A stretch of DNA of 64,000 nt from Pirellulaceae bacterium (GTDB taxonomy: Bacteria > Planctomycetota > Planctomycetia > Pirellulales > Pirellulaceae). A program made the translations under genes and the position numbers. Below are positions 27,027-35,712 of this stretch, piece after piece. The stretch spans positions 1-64,000 of the forward strand of contig JAHDXO010000022.1 of assembly GCA_023382975.1 (NCBI GenBank), read 5' to 3'. Below the pieces are notes generated by a model that was not told the DNA's origin, ran no database searches, and worked only from the letters and a program-made list of their open reading frames with translations. Within the stretch, counting starts at the first letter, position 1; the number at the start of each line of letters is the position of its first letter.

Positions 27027-28529
27027 TCAGACCAAGATGCGATTGCCCTGTGACCCGCGGGACAACGAGAAGACGGCGGCCTGCCACGGAGACATGTCCA
27101 GGTACAAGCCACGGGCCAGCAGATCATTGCCATCCCGTTCGTACGTCGCGCCACCGATTTGGTCCTTCAGTCGCCACGTGGTGCCCGCGAGGTCGGGGAT
27201 GGGTAGCCGGACGTAGCATTGGCTTTGGTTTGGGGCGTAGTTCACCGCCACCAGCCGACGTTCATCTCCGGGGCCGTTCCAGTAAGAAGCGATAAAGAAA
27301 TCGTGGGTCCAATTCCCTTCCCAGGCGGCGACGCATTCCAGCAACTGCCACTGGCCCTCGCGCACCACCGGTTCGCGCAAGACAGCCAGCAGCCGAGCGT
27401 AGAACTGCTCCAACTGGGGATCGGCGGATTCGAGCGGGCCTCGACCCAGATGGGGCGAGATCCGCTTCTTGCGCCCCTGGAATTGTCCCTGGTGGAAGAA
27501 ACGAAGGCCCGGGGACAGGAAGGTGATCACAGCCGCCGCCTCGTGGGCTCCCGGAGCGAATGTGGTCGCCGCCCGCGGCTCGTCGTGGTTCTCCAAGAAG
27601 CGGGCCAGCTTGTTCTGGTACTCCAGCCCCGCGTGGAAATGCTCCCGGACGGGGCGGGCATGGCCTTCGCACAGGCGATCGTACAGCCGTTTGTCGTAGG
27701 CGTAATCGAAACCCTGTTGTTGGAGCGTCCATTCCAGGCTCCAGTAGACTTCGGCCATGAAGCAGAAACCGGGAACCTGCTCCCGCACACGCTGAATCGC
27801 CTGCGGCCAGAACGGCTGGGACGGGATGCCCCATGTCGGCTCGAAGATGTCCGGCAGCACCAACATGGCCATGTCGCAGCGCACGCCGTCGCATTGCCCG
27901 GCGATTCTCTCCAACTCGCCGATCATGGCCTGCTGCAGCTCCGAATTGCCGTAGTTGAGCTGCAGCGTGTCGGGCCAGCCGTCAAAGTACGGGTCTCGGC
28001 CGTAGGCCAGCAGTAGCGGCCCTTGTTTCGTCTGTACGCGGCAGTAGTTCTGCGGCGAGCGAGCCAAGTCGGTTTCGCTGCCAGCCACGAAGAAATCCGG
28101 GTGCTGGTCCAGCCACGGATGATCGGGGGCCGTATGGTTGGGGACAAAGTCGAGCATCAGTTTCAAGCCGCGTTCTCGAAGCCGTTGTCGCAGGCGGGCC
28201 AGCGCCGCATCGCCGCCCAGATTGCGATGGACGGTGTAGTTCTGGATGGCGAACCCGGAACCGGGGATGTCGTCATCCGTGAGGTCCGGCAGTGTCTCCT
28301 CGAATTCCCGACGCCACTGGGGATTGGCCCGAGAAACCGCTTGCGCCGCGGCGCCAGTCTGCCAGACGCTGAGCAACCAGATCCAATCAAATCCGAATTC
28401 TGCCCAGCGATCCAATTCGGCGTCGGGAACGTCATCCAACGTCGCTGCTCGGCCCAAATTCCGGGATAATTCGTTCAGCCAGACGCGAGTATTGATCTGG
28501 TATAGCGATGGATAGCAGCGATCCGACAT
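27027..28529 (-). CDS. GH13 alpha-amylase family glycoside hydrolase
   Basis: A 500-residue (beta/alpha)8-barrel enzyme acting on alpha-glucosidic bonds. The four GH13 regions are visible: DFVPNHT (127-133), GVRCDMAML with nucleophile D219, FMAEVYW with acid/base E260, and ENHDEPRA with D316. There is no signal peptide, so it should be cytoplasmic. The C-terminal 100 residues form the usual beta-sandwich. An insertion of about 40 residues before region I (SRANPQWRREFEETLPD) is shared by some planctomycete and cyanobacterial alpha-amylases. A hairpin repeat (28581-28655) separates it from the GH63 gene upstream, and the pair suggests glucan or trehalose-type storage metabolism. Confidence 0.88.
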   Translation of the reverse strand: MSDRCYPSLYQINTRVWLNELSRNLGRAATLDDVPDAELDRWAEFGFDWIWLLSVWQTGAAAQAVSRANPQWRREFEETLPDLTDDDIPGSGFAIQNYTVHRNLGGDAALARLRQRLRERGLKLMLDFVPNHTAPDHPWLDQHPDFFVAGSETDLARSPQNYCRVQTKQGPLLLAYGRDPYFDGWPDTLQLNYGNSELQQAMIGELERIAGQCDGVRCDMAMLVLPDIFEPTWGIPSQPFWPQAIQRVREQVPGFCFMAEVYWSLEWTLQQQGFDYAYDKRLYDRLCEGHARPVREHFHAGLEYQNKLARFLENHDEPRAATTFAPGAHEAAAVITFLSPGLRFFHQGQFQGRKKRISPHLGRGPLESADPQLEQFYARLLAVLREPVVREGQWQLLECVAAWEGNWTHDFFIASYWNGPGDERRLVAVNYAPNQSQCYVRLPIPDLAGTTWRLKDQIGGATYERDGNDLLARGLYLDMSPWQAAVFSLSRGSQGNRILV

Positions 28530-28580
28530 ATTCCCTCCAGTAGGGCCTGCTGGACAATTGAAACGAATGGCAGTTTGGTC

Positions 28581-28655
28581 TCACACCTAAATCTTTCACC
28601 TAATCTTGCCCGAGGAAGAAGAGGAAAGAGATTAGGTGAAAGATTATGTGAAAGA
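28581..28655. repeat. Long hairpin built from ATTAGGTGAAAG repeats, copy 2
   Basis: The left arm (aatctttcacctaatct) and right arm (agattaggtgaaagatt) are perfect inverted copies over 16-17 bp with further partial pairing outwards. The same element occurs at 16955-17037. Confidence 0.7.
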
Positions 28656-28679
28656 TTCGGCATCCTGCGGATGCGGACC

Positions 28680-31421
28680 CTACTTGCCGCCGATTGGTTC
28701 CCCGCCCACCTGTTCTTTCATGATCCGGGCGGTTAGGATTCCGCGTTCGGTCTCCAACAGGGCACTGGCGTCGACTCGTCCGAAGATGTCCAGCAGGGGA
28801 GCGATCAGCCCCGTCCAGCCGGTCTGGTGACTGGCTCCGAGCCCCGCGCCGTTGTCGCCGTGGAAGTACTCATAGAACAGGATCAAGTCGCGCCAATGCG
28901 GATCTTCCTGGAATTTGGCGCACCCTCCGTAGACAGGCCGTTGGCCACCGGGGTCGCGCAGAAAAGTGCTGGCCAGCCGCCGCGAGATTTCCTGCGCCAC
29001 TTCGAACAGCGTCAAATACTGACCGGAACCGGTTGGACACTGAACCTTGAATTCGTCGCCATAGAAGGAATGCAGGTTCAGCATCCCCCGGATGATCAGC
29101 GCGTTGACCGGCATCCATACCGGACCCCGCCAGTTCGAGTTGCCGCCGAACATGCCGGTATTCGATTCCGCCGGCAGGTACTGCACCTTGTACTCCTGAT
29201 GCCCCACCGAGAACGTGAATGGATGATCCAAATGATGCCGCGAGAGCGAACGGATGCCGTGCGGCCCCAGGAATTCGTTTTCGTCGAGCAAGTAGCCGAG
29301 CACACGTTCCAGCTTGTTCTTGTTAAGGATCGACAGCAGGCGTCGCCCTTTGTAACCGATGAAGCCTTCGTCGGTCGGAGCCACATGGGACACCACTTCG
29401 GGATGACGTTTGCGGAACAAGGCAAACATCTCCATCAGTTTCGGATAGCGCGCCACGGCATCGGCCTCGAATACCGTGGATGCACACAGCGGCAGCAATC
29501 CCACCATCGACCGCACCTTGAGCCGCGATGCCTGGCCATCCGGAAGCCGCAGCAGATCATAGAAGAACCCGTCTTGCTCGTCCCACATTTCGTCATGGTG
29601 TTCGCCGAGGCGGTCCATGGCATACGCGATCCACATGAAATGCTGAACGAACTTGAAGGCAACCTCCTCGTACATGGGGTCGTATTTGGTCAGGATCAGG
29701 GCCATCTCCAACATGCACTGGCAGTAGAACGCCATCCAGGCTGTGCCATCCGCCTGCTCCAGCGATCCGCCGGTGGGCAGCGGTGCGCTGCGGTCGAAGA
29801 CTCCGATGTTGTCCAGCCCCAGAAATCCGCCGGCGAACACGTTGCGCCCCGCGGGATCTTTGCGGTTGACCCACCAATTGAAATTGAGCATCAGGCCCTG
29901 AAACGACCGCTCCAGGAACCGCAGATCCGCCCGGCCCAACGTCTCCTCGAACTTGTACAGGTACAGCGTGGCCCAGGCATGCACCGGGGGATTCACGTCG
30001 CTGAAGTTCCACTCGTAGGCAGGGATCTGCCCGTTGGGATGGACGTACAGATTGCGCAGCATGAGCAACAGTTGCTCCTTGGCGAAATCGAAGTCCACCA
30101 AGGACAGGGCGATCGTGTGAAAGGCGAGGTCCCAGGCCGCGTACCACGGATATTCCCACTTGTCCGGCATCGAGATCACGTCGGCGTTCAGCATGTGAAA
30201 CCATTCCCGGTTCCGCACGTCGTGCCGACTGGATTCGAGCAGCGGATGGCTCTTGTGTTCGAGCAACCATCGCTCCAGGTCGAAGTAGTAGTACTGCTTA
30301 CTCCATAGCATTCCCGCCAGCGCCTGGCGGTGGACGTTGCGTTCGTCCTTGGTCAACGATTGCGGCGCAATCCGCTGGTAGAATTCGTCCGCGTCGGCGA
30401 TGCGGCTTTCGAATGCCTCTTCGAACCCATGAAAGGCGTCGTCCAGGGGAGCGGACGCCAGTCGCAGGCAGACCGTTTGACCGCCTCCGGCAGGTACGTC
30501 CAGGACGTAGTGGGCCGCCGCCTTGGTGCCCGTCTTGTCGGGATTCACCGCCTCGACCTGCTTCGCAATCAGGTACTCATGAAACGCATCCTTGACGTAG
30601 ACAGACGCATTTGGCTGGCCCCACAGACGCTGGGTATTCGTATCGTTCTCCGTGAAGAGCAACTCGGCGTTCCCATCGCAGTACAGCCAATAGTCTCCCA
30701 GTTCGCCGTGTGAGGCTTGAATAGCATCCGGAGCCACTTGGCGCAGTACCGGCTTCGGCTGATCCTCGGCCCACGACCACGTGTTCCGGAACCACAGCGT
30801 CGGCAACACTCGAAGGCGAGCTGCCTCCGGACCGCGATTATAAACGGTGATCCGGACGAGCAGATCTTCCGGATTCTGCTTGGCATACTCGACGAATACA
30901 TCAAAGTACCGGTCGTCGTCAAAGATGCCCGTGTCCAGCAGTTCGTATTCGAACTCCTCCCGCGACCGCCGCCGGTTCGTCTCGATCAAGTCGCGGTAGG
31001 GATACTCTTGCTGGGGATACTTGTACAGATACTTCATGTAGGAGTGCGTGGGAGTGCTGTCGATGTAGAAGTAATACTCCTTGACGTCCTCTCCGTGGTT
31101 GGCCTCGCTGTTGGTGAGCCCGAACAGACGTTCCTTCAAGATCGGGTCGCGCTCGTTCCAGAGCGCCAGCGCAAAGCATAGCCGCTGCTTCTCGTCGCAG
31201 ATTCCCCCGAGTCCGTCCTCGCCCCAGCGGTAGGCCCGCGAGCGCGACTGGTCATGGGTGAAATAGTTCCAGGCGTCGCCATTCTCGCTATAATCCTCGC
31301 GGACCGTGCCCCACTGCCGCTCGCTCAGGTACGGCCCCCACTTTTTCCACGGGATTCCCGCTTCGCGCGCCTCGTTCAATCGCTTCTGTTCCACGACATC
31401 GATCACGCTTTGCTCGGTCAT
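28680..31421 (-). CDS. GH63-like glucosidase (MGH1-type alpha/alpha barrel)
   Basis: A 913-residue cytoplasmic protein of the bacterial GH63 glucosidase type. The N-terminal 330 residues are beta-rich (WGPYLSERQWGTVREDYS; AYRWGEDGLGGICD), and residues 370-900 form an (alpha/alpha)6 barrel with YPWYAAWDLAFHTIAL, where the aspartate is the expected general acid. FGGNSNWRGPVWMPVN and GASHQTGWTGLIA are further family signatures. Bacterial members act on alpha-glucosides such as mannosylglycerate or glucosylglycerate. The start at 31421 (ctgagg site) is preferred to a GTG at 31460. It lies upstream of the GH13 gene on the same strand. Confidence 0.88.
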   Translation of the reverse strand: MTEQSVIDVVEQKRLNEAREAGIPWKKWGPYLSERQWGTVREDYSENGDAWNYFTHDQSRSRAYRWGEDGLGGICDEKQRLCFALALWNERDPILKERLFGLTNSEANHGEDVKEYYFYIDSTPTHSYMKYLYKYPQQEYPYRDLIETNRRRSREEFEYELLDTGIFDDDRYFDVFVEYAKQNPEDLLVRITVYNRGPEAARLRVLPTLWFRNTWSWAEDQPKPVLRQVAPDAIQASHGELGDYWLYCDGNAELLFTENDTNTQRLWGQPNASVYVKDAFHEYLIAKQVEAVNPDKTGTKAAAHYVLDVPAGGGQTVCLRLASAPLDDAFHGFEEAFESRIADADEFYQRIAPQSLTKDERNVHRQALAGMLWSKQYYYFDLERWLLEHKSHPLLESSRHDVRNREWFHMLNADVISMPDKWEYPWYAAWDLAFHTIALSLVDFDFAKEQLLLMLRNLYVHPNGQIPAYEWNFSDVNPPVHAWATLYLYKFEETLGRADLRFLERSFQGLMLNFNWWVNRKDPAGRNVFAGGFLGLDNIGVFDRSAPLPTGGSLEQADGTAWMAFYCQCMLEMALILTKYDPMYEEVAFKFVQHFMWIAYAMDRLGEHHDEMWDEQDGFFYDLLRLPDGQASRLKVRSMVGLLPLCASTVFEADAVARYPKLMEMFALFRKRHPEVVSHVAPTDEGFIGYKGRRLLSILNKNKLERVLGYLLDENEFLGPHGIRSLSRHHLDHPFTFSVGHQEYKVQYLPAESNTGMFGGNSNWRGPVWMPVNALIIRGMLNLHSFYGDEFKVQCPTGSGQYLTLFEVAQEISRRLASTFLRDPGGQRPVYGGCAKFQEDPHWRDLILFYEYFHGDNGAGLGASHQTGWTGLIAPLLDIFGRVDASALLETERGILTARIMKEQVGGEPIGGK

Positions 31422-31644
31422 GCCATCTGCCTCAGCTTTCCCAACCGCCAACCCCGTCACGACGTAACTCGCACTCCCAATCAGCTAGGATAATCCACCA
31501 CGGAACGAAGTCAATTTCCGACGCTGCGTCAACAGCAACGGCTTGACGAAAGGCTGCTTCTCGATCGCGGTCTGGCGTTTGCGAGAGATGAGACAGAGCG
31601 TCTGTGGCCGTGACCGAAATCCAACCGGGCCATGTCGCCGGCGA

Positions 31645-33249
31645 TCATGCCTGGCTTTGGCACACGGCATCCAGCCGCCTTCGGCGGCGCGGCCGAACGA
31701 GATGCGGTCGCGGCGACGGGTGCGAGGGCAAGTCCAGGTCGGTCGTCTCATGCACACTGTGCTTGAACTGGCAGAACCAGTTCCAGAGATGATCCTCGAT
31801 TCGACTCGTGTCCGGCGGCGGAGCCACGCCACGCCTCGACCAGCCCACGTGCAACGCCAGCAGATCCAATACCGGCGCGTGGTCGAAGTACGAGGTATGA
31901 ATCAATTCCTGTCCGTTTAGGTCTTTTCCGAAACGTTCCAAGCCGGCCACGAACGACGGCTCGGCCAACAGATCCCGCAGTTTCGGCGCGATGTCGCGCG
32001 CATAGCGGTTCGCCCGCTCGACCAGGCTCCTGTTCAGTTCCGCCGGCAGCGCGGGATGCGTCTGGGCTTCGGAGTCCACGACCGGATGCGGCGACACGTC
32101 CACCACCCACGCAGCGGGCCGGTTGTTTCCCTGGGCGGTCTTGACGACCATCGAACGCACCATCCGGTCCAACTGCGGCCGAAGCAGCGAATTGAAGATG
32201 GGCGCCAGAAGCCAGAAATAGGGCCGGGAGACCAGCGAAAGATAGTCGGAAAACAGAATCCGCTCGCGCGGCGCGACCTGACTGACGAAGGACACGGACA
32301 GATCCAGCGTGGCTCGCAGACCGTTGATCGCCTCGTCGTTGGGCGACCAGAGGCCCAGCCAACGGCCGCGGTACGCCTTCATCGCCTCTTGTTCCAGCCG
32401 TTTCTCTGCCCGGATCCGCAGCGACTCGAGCACGGGGTTCAGGAAGAACGCTGACAAGACCAGGAACACGTATCCGCCGAGCAGGACGATCGCGCAGATG
32501 CACCAGCCCTCCCAACTCATGAACAGATACTGGAACAGCGATTGGCCCGTCTGCGGATCGTAGCTGCCCAGCCGCAGTCCGGCATCGGTTGCCACGATGG
32601 GGACGCCAGCCCAGTCCATGAGCGCAAGGAACGGTGCGCGAAGTACTGCCAGCACCGGCCCGACTTCCTGATCGCTGCGGACATCCAGCGTTGCATGAGA
32701 ACCCAGCACGGCGGCCAGCGCGAACGTGAAGAAACCGAAGAACGCCTTGCAGGCCGGATGCAAGAGCAGCAGGGCCAAGACCAAGCTGCCGATGTTGGCC
32801 AGACTCCATGCTCCGCTAGTGCGATAGTGCAGGAACGGCGTGCCGACCGTCGTCCAACTTCGCAGGCCCGTCAACACCTTCCGCCGCAAGGTCGCTTGAC
32901 GCAGGGCGTGCCAAATGACCGAGCCCCCGTGGCTGTGGCCGATCAAGTGGTACTTCCGCCCGCTGGCTTCCAACTGCAACATCTGTTCCAGCAAATCGGT
33001 ACCGGCCTTGATTCGAGCCCGCTCGCTGTTGTCCCCCGACCAGTGAAACACTTCTCCCTGTTCGGAAAGCCGCGTCCCGGCGGGCAGCCTCGTGCCCAGT
33101 TCCTTCCAAGCCGGGCTGCCCTTCTGCCACCAGCTATCACCCTGGTCCGCCTCGCGGCCGGCGAACGTCCCGTGAATCAACAATACCAGATCCTGATCGG
33201 GGGCGGACACGGCCGAACCGCCGTTCGTGCTATCGGAGAGAGCAGACAT
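31645..33249 (-). CDS. Membrane-associated alpha/beta-hydrolase (lipase-like)
   Basis: A 534-residue protein. Near the N-terminus DLVLLIHGTFAG gives an oxyanion-hole segment, and GHSHGG near residue 105 carries the nucleophile serine. Hydrophobic segments follow at about 145-185 (LANIGSLVLALLLL; FFGFFTFALAAVLG) and 235-270 (ICAIVLLGGYVFLVLSAFF), so the hydrolase domain is membrane-tethered. The C-terminal half has no clear family and ends in a basic tail. The start at 33249 is chosen because the sequence upstream to 33579 contains an unrelated low-complexity stretch. Substrates may be lipids or esters. No coupled genes are evident. Confidence 0.65.
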   Translation of the reverse strand: MSALSDSTNGGSAVSAPDQDLVLLIHGTFAGREADQGDSWWQKGSPAWKELGTRLPAGTRLSEQGEVFHWSGDNSERARIKAGTDLLEQMLQLEASGRKYHLIGHSHGGSVIWHALRQATLRRKVLTGLRSWTTVGTPFLHYRTSGAWSLANIGSLVLALLLLHPACKAFFGFFTFALAAVLGSHATLDVRSDQEVGPVLAVLRAPFLALMDWAGVPIVATDAGLRLGSYDPQTGQSLFQYLFMSWEGWCICAIVLLGGYVFLVLSAFFLNPVLESLRIRAEKRLEQEAMKAYRGRWLGLWSPNDEAINGLRATLDLSVSFVSQVAPRERILFSDYLSLVSRPYFWLLAPIFNSLLRPQLDRMVRSMVVKTAQGNNRPAAWVVDVSPHPVVDSEAQTHPALPAELNRSLVERANRYARDIAPKLRDLLAEPSFVAGLERFGKDLNGQELIHTSYFDHAPVLDLLALHVGWSRRGVAPPPDTSRIEDHLWNWFCQFKHSVHETTDLDLPSHPSPRPHLVRPRRRRRLDAVCQSQA

Positions 33250-33858
33250 CGTAGTCAACCTATTTTCAGACTGCCGGACGAAACACCGGCGGATCGCTGT
33301 CGAAGAGCATCGCGACATCGGCGCTATCGGCAGAATGAACAACCGTCTACAGGATGATTGGCGGGAATCCGTGCTAGCAATCGAACTGGCCGCCGGTTTA
33401 AGAAGTGAGCAGCATGCAGGTGGTTTCCGTCCCAAATCCGTCGCTTCGCCGGTCCAGTCCTTTTTCTTGTTGCGGGTGAGCACCAGCCGCGTGTCTTCCG
33501 AGTCCAGGTCGGCGAGCAGGTTCTGCAAGCGGCGGCCGTCGCCGGCTTCCTCGGCGCCCTCGACGATCACCAGCGACAAGAGTTAGGAGTTAGGAGTAAG
33601 CAGCGAGGTGCTCCAGCCGAGTCCCGCGCCGCTGGCGTCTGAGGCGCGTCCCGTCGGCATCAGCGGCTGTGATGACGGAACCAGCCCCTGCCATGCGCAA
33701 GAGTGATTATTTCGGCTCCTGGCGGAGTGTCCGAGGTTGCAGCCCGGCGGGCGGGACGCTAGAGTCTAAAGAGATTTGATTGTCCTTCGGTGAGTCCGGG
33801 GCGACGATCGATGGGCGCAGATCGCCAGTCGCTTCTATCCGCTGAGGAGTCTGTTGGG
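33250..33858. other. Intergenic region with a possible gene remnant
   Basis: On the minus strand 33423-33580 can be read as LVIVEGAEEAGDGRRLQNLL...LTRNKKKDWTGEAT. This looks like real protein sequence (charged, no low-complexity bias) but has no start of its own and is cut off by a stop just upstream. It may be the tail of a lost gene. The rest of the region, up to the cytochrome start, shows nothing recognisable. Confidence 0.35.
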
Positions 33859-34482
33859 ATGATACACATGGTCTTGCGTTGCGCGTTTGCGGGATCCATC
33901 CTCATGCTTGTTGGCTGTGTCTTGCTGGTACTGGCTGGCAGGATCGGTCTGTCAGCCGAGGAACCGGCCGTTCCAAAGTTGCCGCCGCTGTTGATCGATC
34001 GGGATGCTCCGCTGCTATTGGACGAATCCCCGGCGACGACGGGTCAGGATCTGCGTTTCTTGACCATCAATCGGGCTTGTTACGTCTGCCACGAGAACTA
34101 TCGTGCCGAGGAATTGGCGACGGTTCATGCCAAGGCGTCGGTCAGTTGCATGGATTGTCATGGCCCGTCGCTGAGGCATCGCGACGACGAGGATCATCTC
34201 ACGCCGCCGGACATCATGTTCCCGACCGCCAAGATCGACGATGCCTGCGCCGAGTGCCACGACACGCACGACGCACCGGCCCGCGAGGTGCTTGCGCGCT
34301 GGAAGGAACGATGCCCGGAAAAGACGGATTTCGCCACCGTGGTCTGCACCGATTGCCACGGCGATCATCGCTTGGAGAGACGCACCGTCCGCTGGGATAA
34401 GCAGACGGGCAAATTGCTGACCGATACCTCGCCGGACAATTCGACCTCGACAAAACCGGCCGCTCTGCCCTCTGGAGACTAA
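33859..34482 (+). CDS. Exported tetraheme c-type cytochrome (cytochrome c3-like)
   Basis: A 207-residue protein with an N-terminal signal/anchor (residues 8-32) and four CxxCH heme-binding motifs: CYVCH at 74-78, CMDCH at 97-101, CAECH at 130-134 and CTDCH at 163-167. Extra histidines (H90, H107, H113, H137, H170) could be distal heme ligands. This fits a small periplasmic multiheme electron carrier. The start at 33859 has a gaggag site; an earlier in-frame ATG at 33790 is less likely. The aldo/keto reductase gene starts 67 bp downstream, so they may form an exported redox pair. Confidence 0.88.
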   Translation: MIHMVLRCAFAGSILMLVGCVLLVLAGRIGLSAEEPAVPKLPPLLIDRDAPLLLDESPATTGQDLRFLTINRACYVCHENYRAEELATVHAKASVSCMDCHGPSLRHRDDEDHLTPPDIMFPTAKIDDACAECHDTHDAPAREVLARWKERCPEKTDFATVVCTDCHGDHRLERRTVRWDKQTGKLLTDTSPDNSTSTKPAALPSGD

Positions 34483-34549
34483 TGTCGCCTTTCGTTCCTT
34501 GAAAGGGTGTTCCGCCTGAACCTTGTATTTCGGAAAAGGAGCGTTTCCC

Positions 34550-35689
34550 ATGTCCGCACCGCGTTTGACTCGTCGCCAGTTCGTTCATGACACCGCCGTC
34601 GGCGCCGCGGCGTTGGCGGGTAGTGTCGCGTTGCCGCAGATCGTCCGCGTGGGCAATGCCGAGCAACTCGACACGCAGAGCATCCTGAGCTACAACCCGG
34701 ACATGGAGTACCGCCGCTGCGGCAAGACCGGTTGGATGGTCTCAGCCGTCTGCCTGGGCGGCCACTGGAAACGCGTCAACGCGATGGTGCCGGGCATCTT
34801 CAAGGGCGACAGTTGGTTGAGTGCCAACCTGGACGACGCCGGCTTTCAGCAGAACCGATATGACGTCGTCACCCGCTGCATCGAGCGGGGCATCAACTAT
34901 ATCGACGCCTGCACCGGTGCGGAGATTCAAGCGTATAGCAAGGCACTGGAGGGACGCCGCGACTCGATGTACCTGGGCTGGTCGTGGTATGAGCGTGAGG
35001 CGCGCAGCCCCAGCCAGTGCAATGGCGACGCGTTGATGAAAGTGTTCGAGGATTCGCTCCGCGTCTGCAACCAGGAGTACGTCGATCTGTACCGGATCGT
35101 CTGCGCGGTCGACGGCCGCCGCGGGAAAGATGGCAAGTGGATTTTTCCGCATACCGAAGCCGAATCGGCGGGGATTGCGGAGGGCCTGCGGCGGGTCAAG
35201 CAATCGGGCAAAGCACGCGCGACTGGGATCTCCTCCCACGATCTGCCTTGGCTGAAGTACATGATGGAGACTTTCCCGGACGTGATCGACGTGGTCATCA
35301 CGCCTTACACGGCGCGGACCAAGATGCTGCCGCAGGACGAGACGGGCTTTCACGCGGCGGTGCGAAAGTGCGATTGCGGATTTTTCGGCATCAAGCCGTT
35401 CGCGGGCAACTCGCTCTTCAAAGGCGACAGCGCGCCGGGCAATCCGCACGAGGCAGAGGACAACCGCTTGGCCCGTCTGGCGATCCGCTACATCTTGTGC
35501 AATCCGGCGATCACGGCTCCGATCCCCGGCATGATCAACATCCAGCAGGTGGACAACGTCGCCTTGGCAGTCGCAGAACGCCGCGAACTGGACGGCACCG
35601 AGCGCGCCGAACTGGATCGCGCCATGAACCGCGCTTGGGCCTGCCTGCCCCAACACTACCAGTTCCTGAGAAACTGGGAATACATCTGA
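34550..35689 (+). CDS. Tat-exported aldo/keto reductase
   Basis: A 379-residue protein. A twin-arginine signal (LTRRQFVHDTAVGAAALAGSVALP) occupies the first 35 residues. The AKR barrel follows: MEYRRCGKTGWMVSAVCLGG, ERGINYIDACTGAE (a family site region where the aspartate is kept but the lysine is not obvious), and the C-terminal nucleotide-binding end (NPAITAPIPGMINIQQVDN). An aaggag site 9 bp upstream fixes the start. Export by Tat means it would fold with its cofactor in the cytoplasm. It follows the cytochrome and precedes the esterase-like gene by 23 bp, so the three are probably co-transcribed. Confidence 0.88.
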   Translation: MSAPRLTRRQFVHDTAVGAAALAGSVALPQIVRVGNAEQLDTQSILSYNPDMEYRRCGKTGWMVSAVCLGGHWKRVNAMVPGIFKGDSWLSANLDDAGFQQNRYDVVTRCIERGINYIDACTGAEIQAYSKALEGRRDSMYLGWSWYEREARSPSQCNGDALMKVFEDSLRVCNQEYVDLYRIVCAVDGRRGKDGKWIFPHTEAESAGIAEGLRRVKQSGKARATGISSHDLPWLKYMMETFPDVIDVVITPYTARTKMLPQDETGFHAAVRKCDCGFFGIKPFAGNSLFKGDSAPGNPHEAEDNRLARLAIRYILCNPAITAPIPGMINIQQVDNVALAVAERRELDGTERAELDRAMNRAWACLPQHYQFLRNWEYI

Positions 35690-35712
35690 CCTTTCCATTT
35701 CGGAGCGCCACC

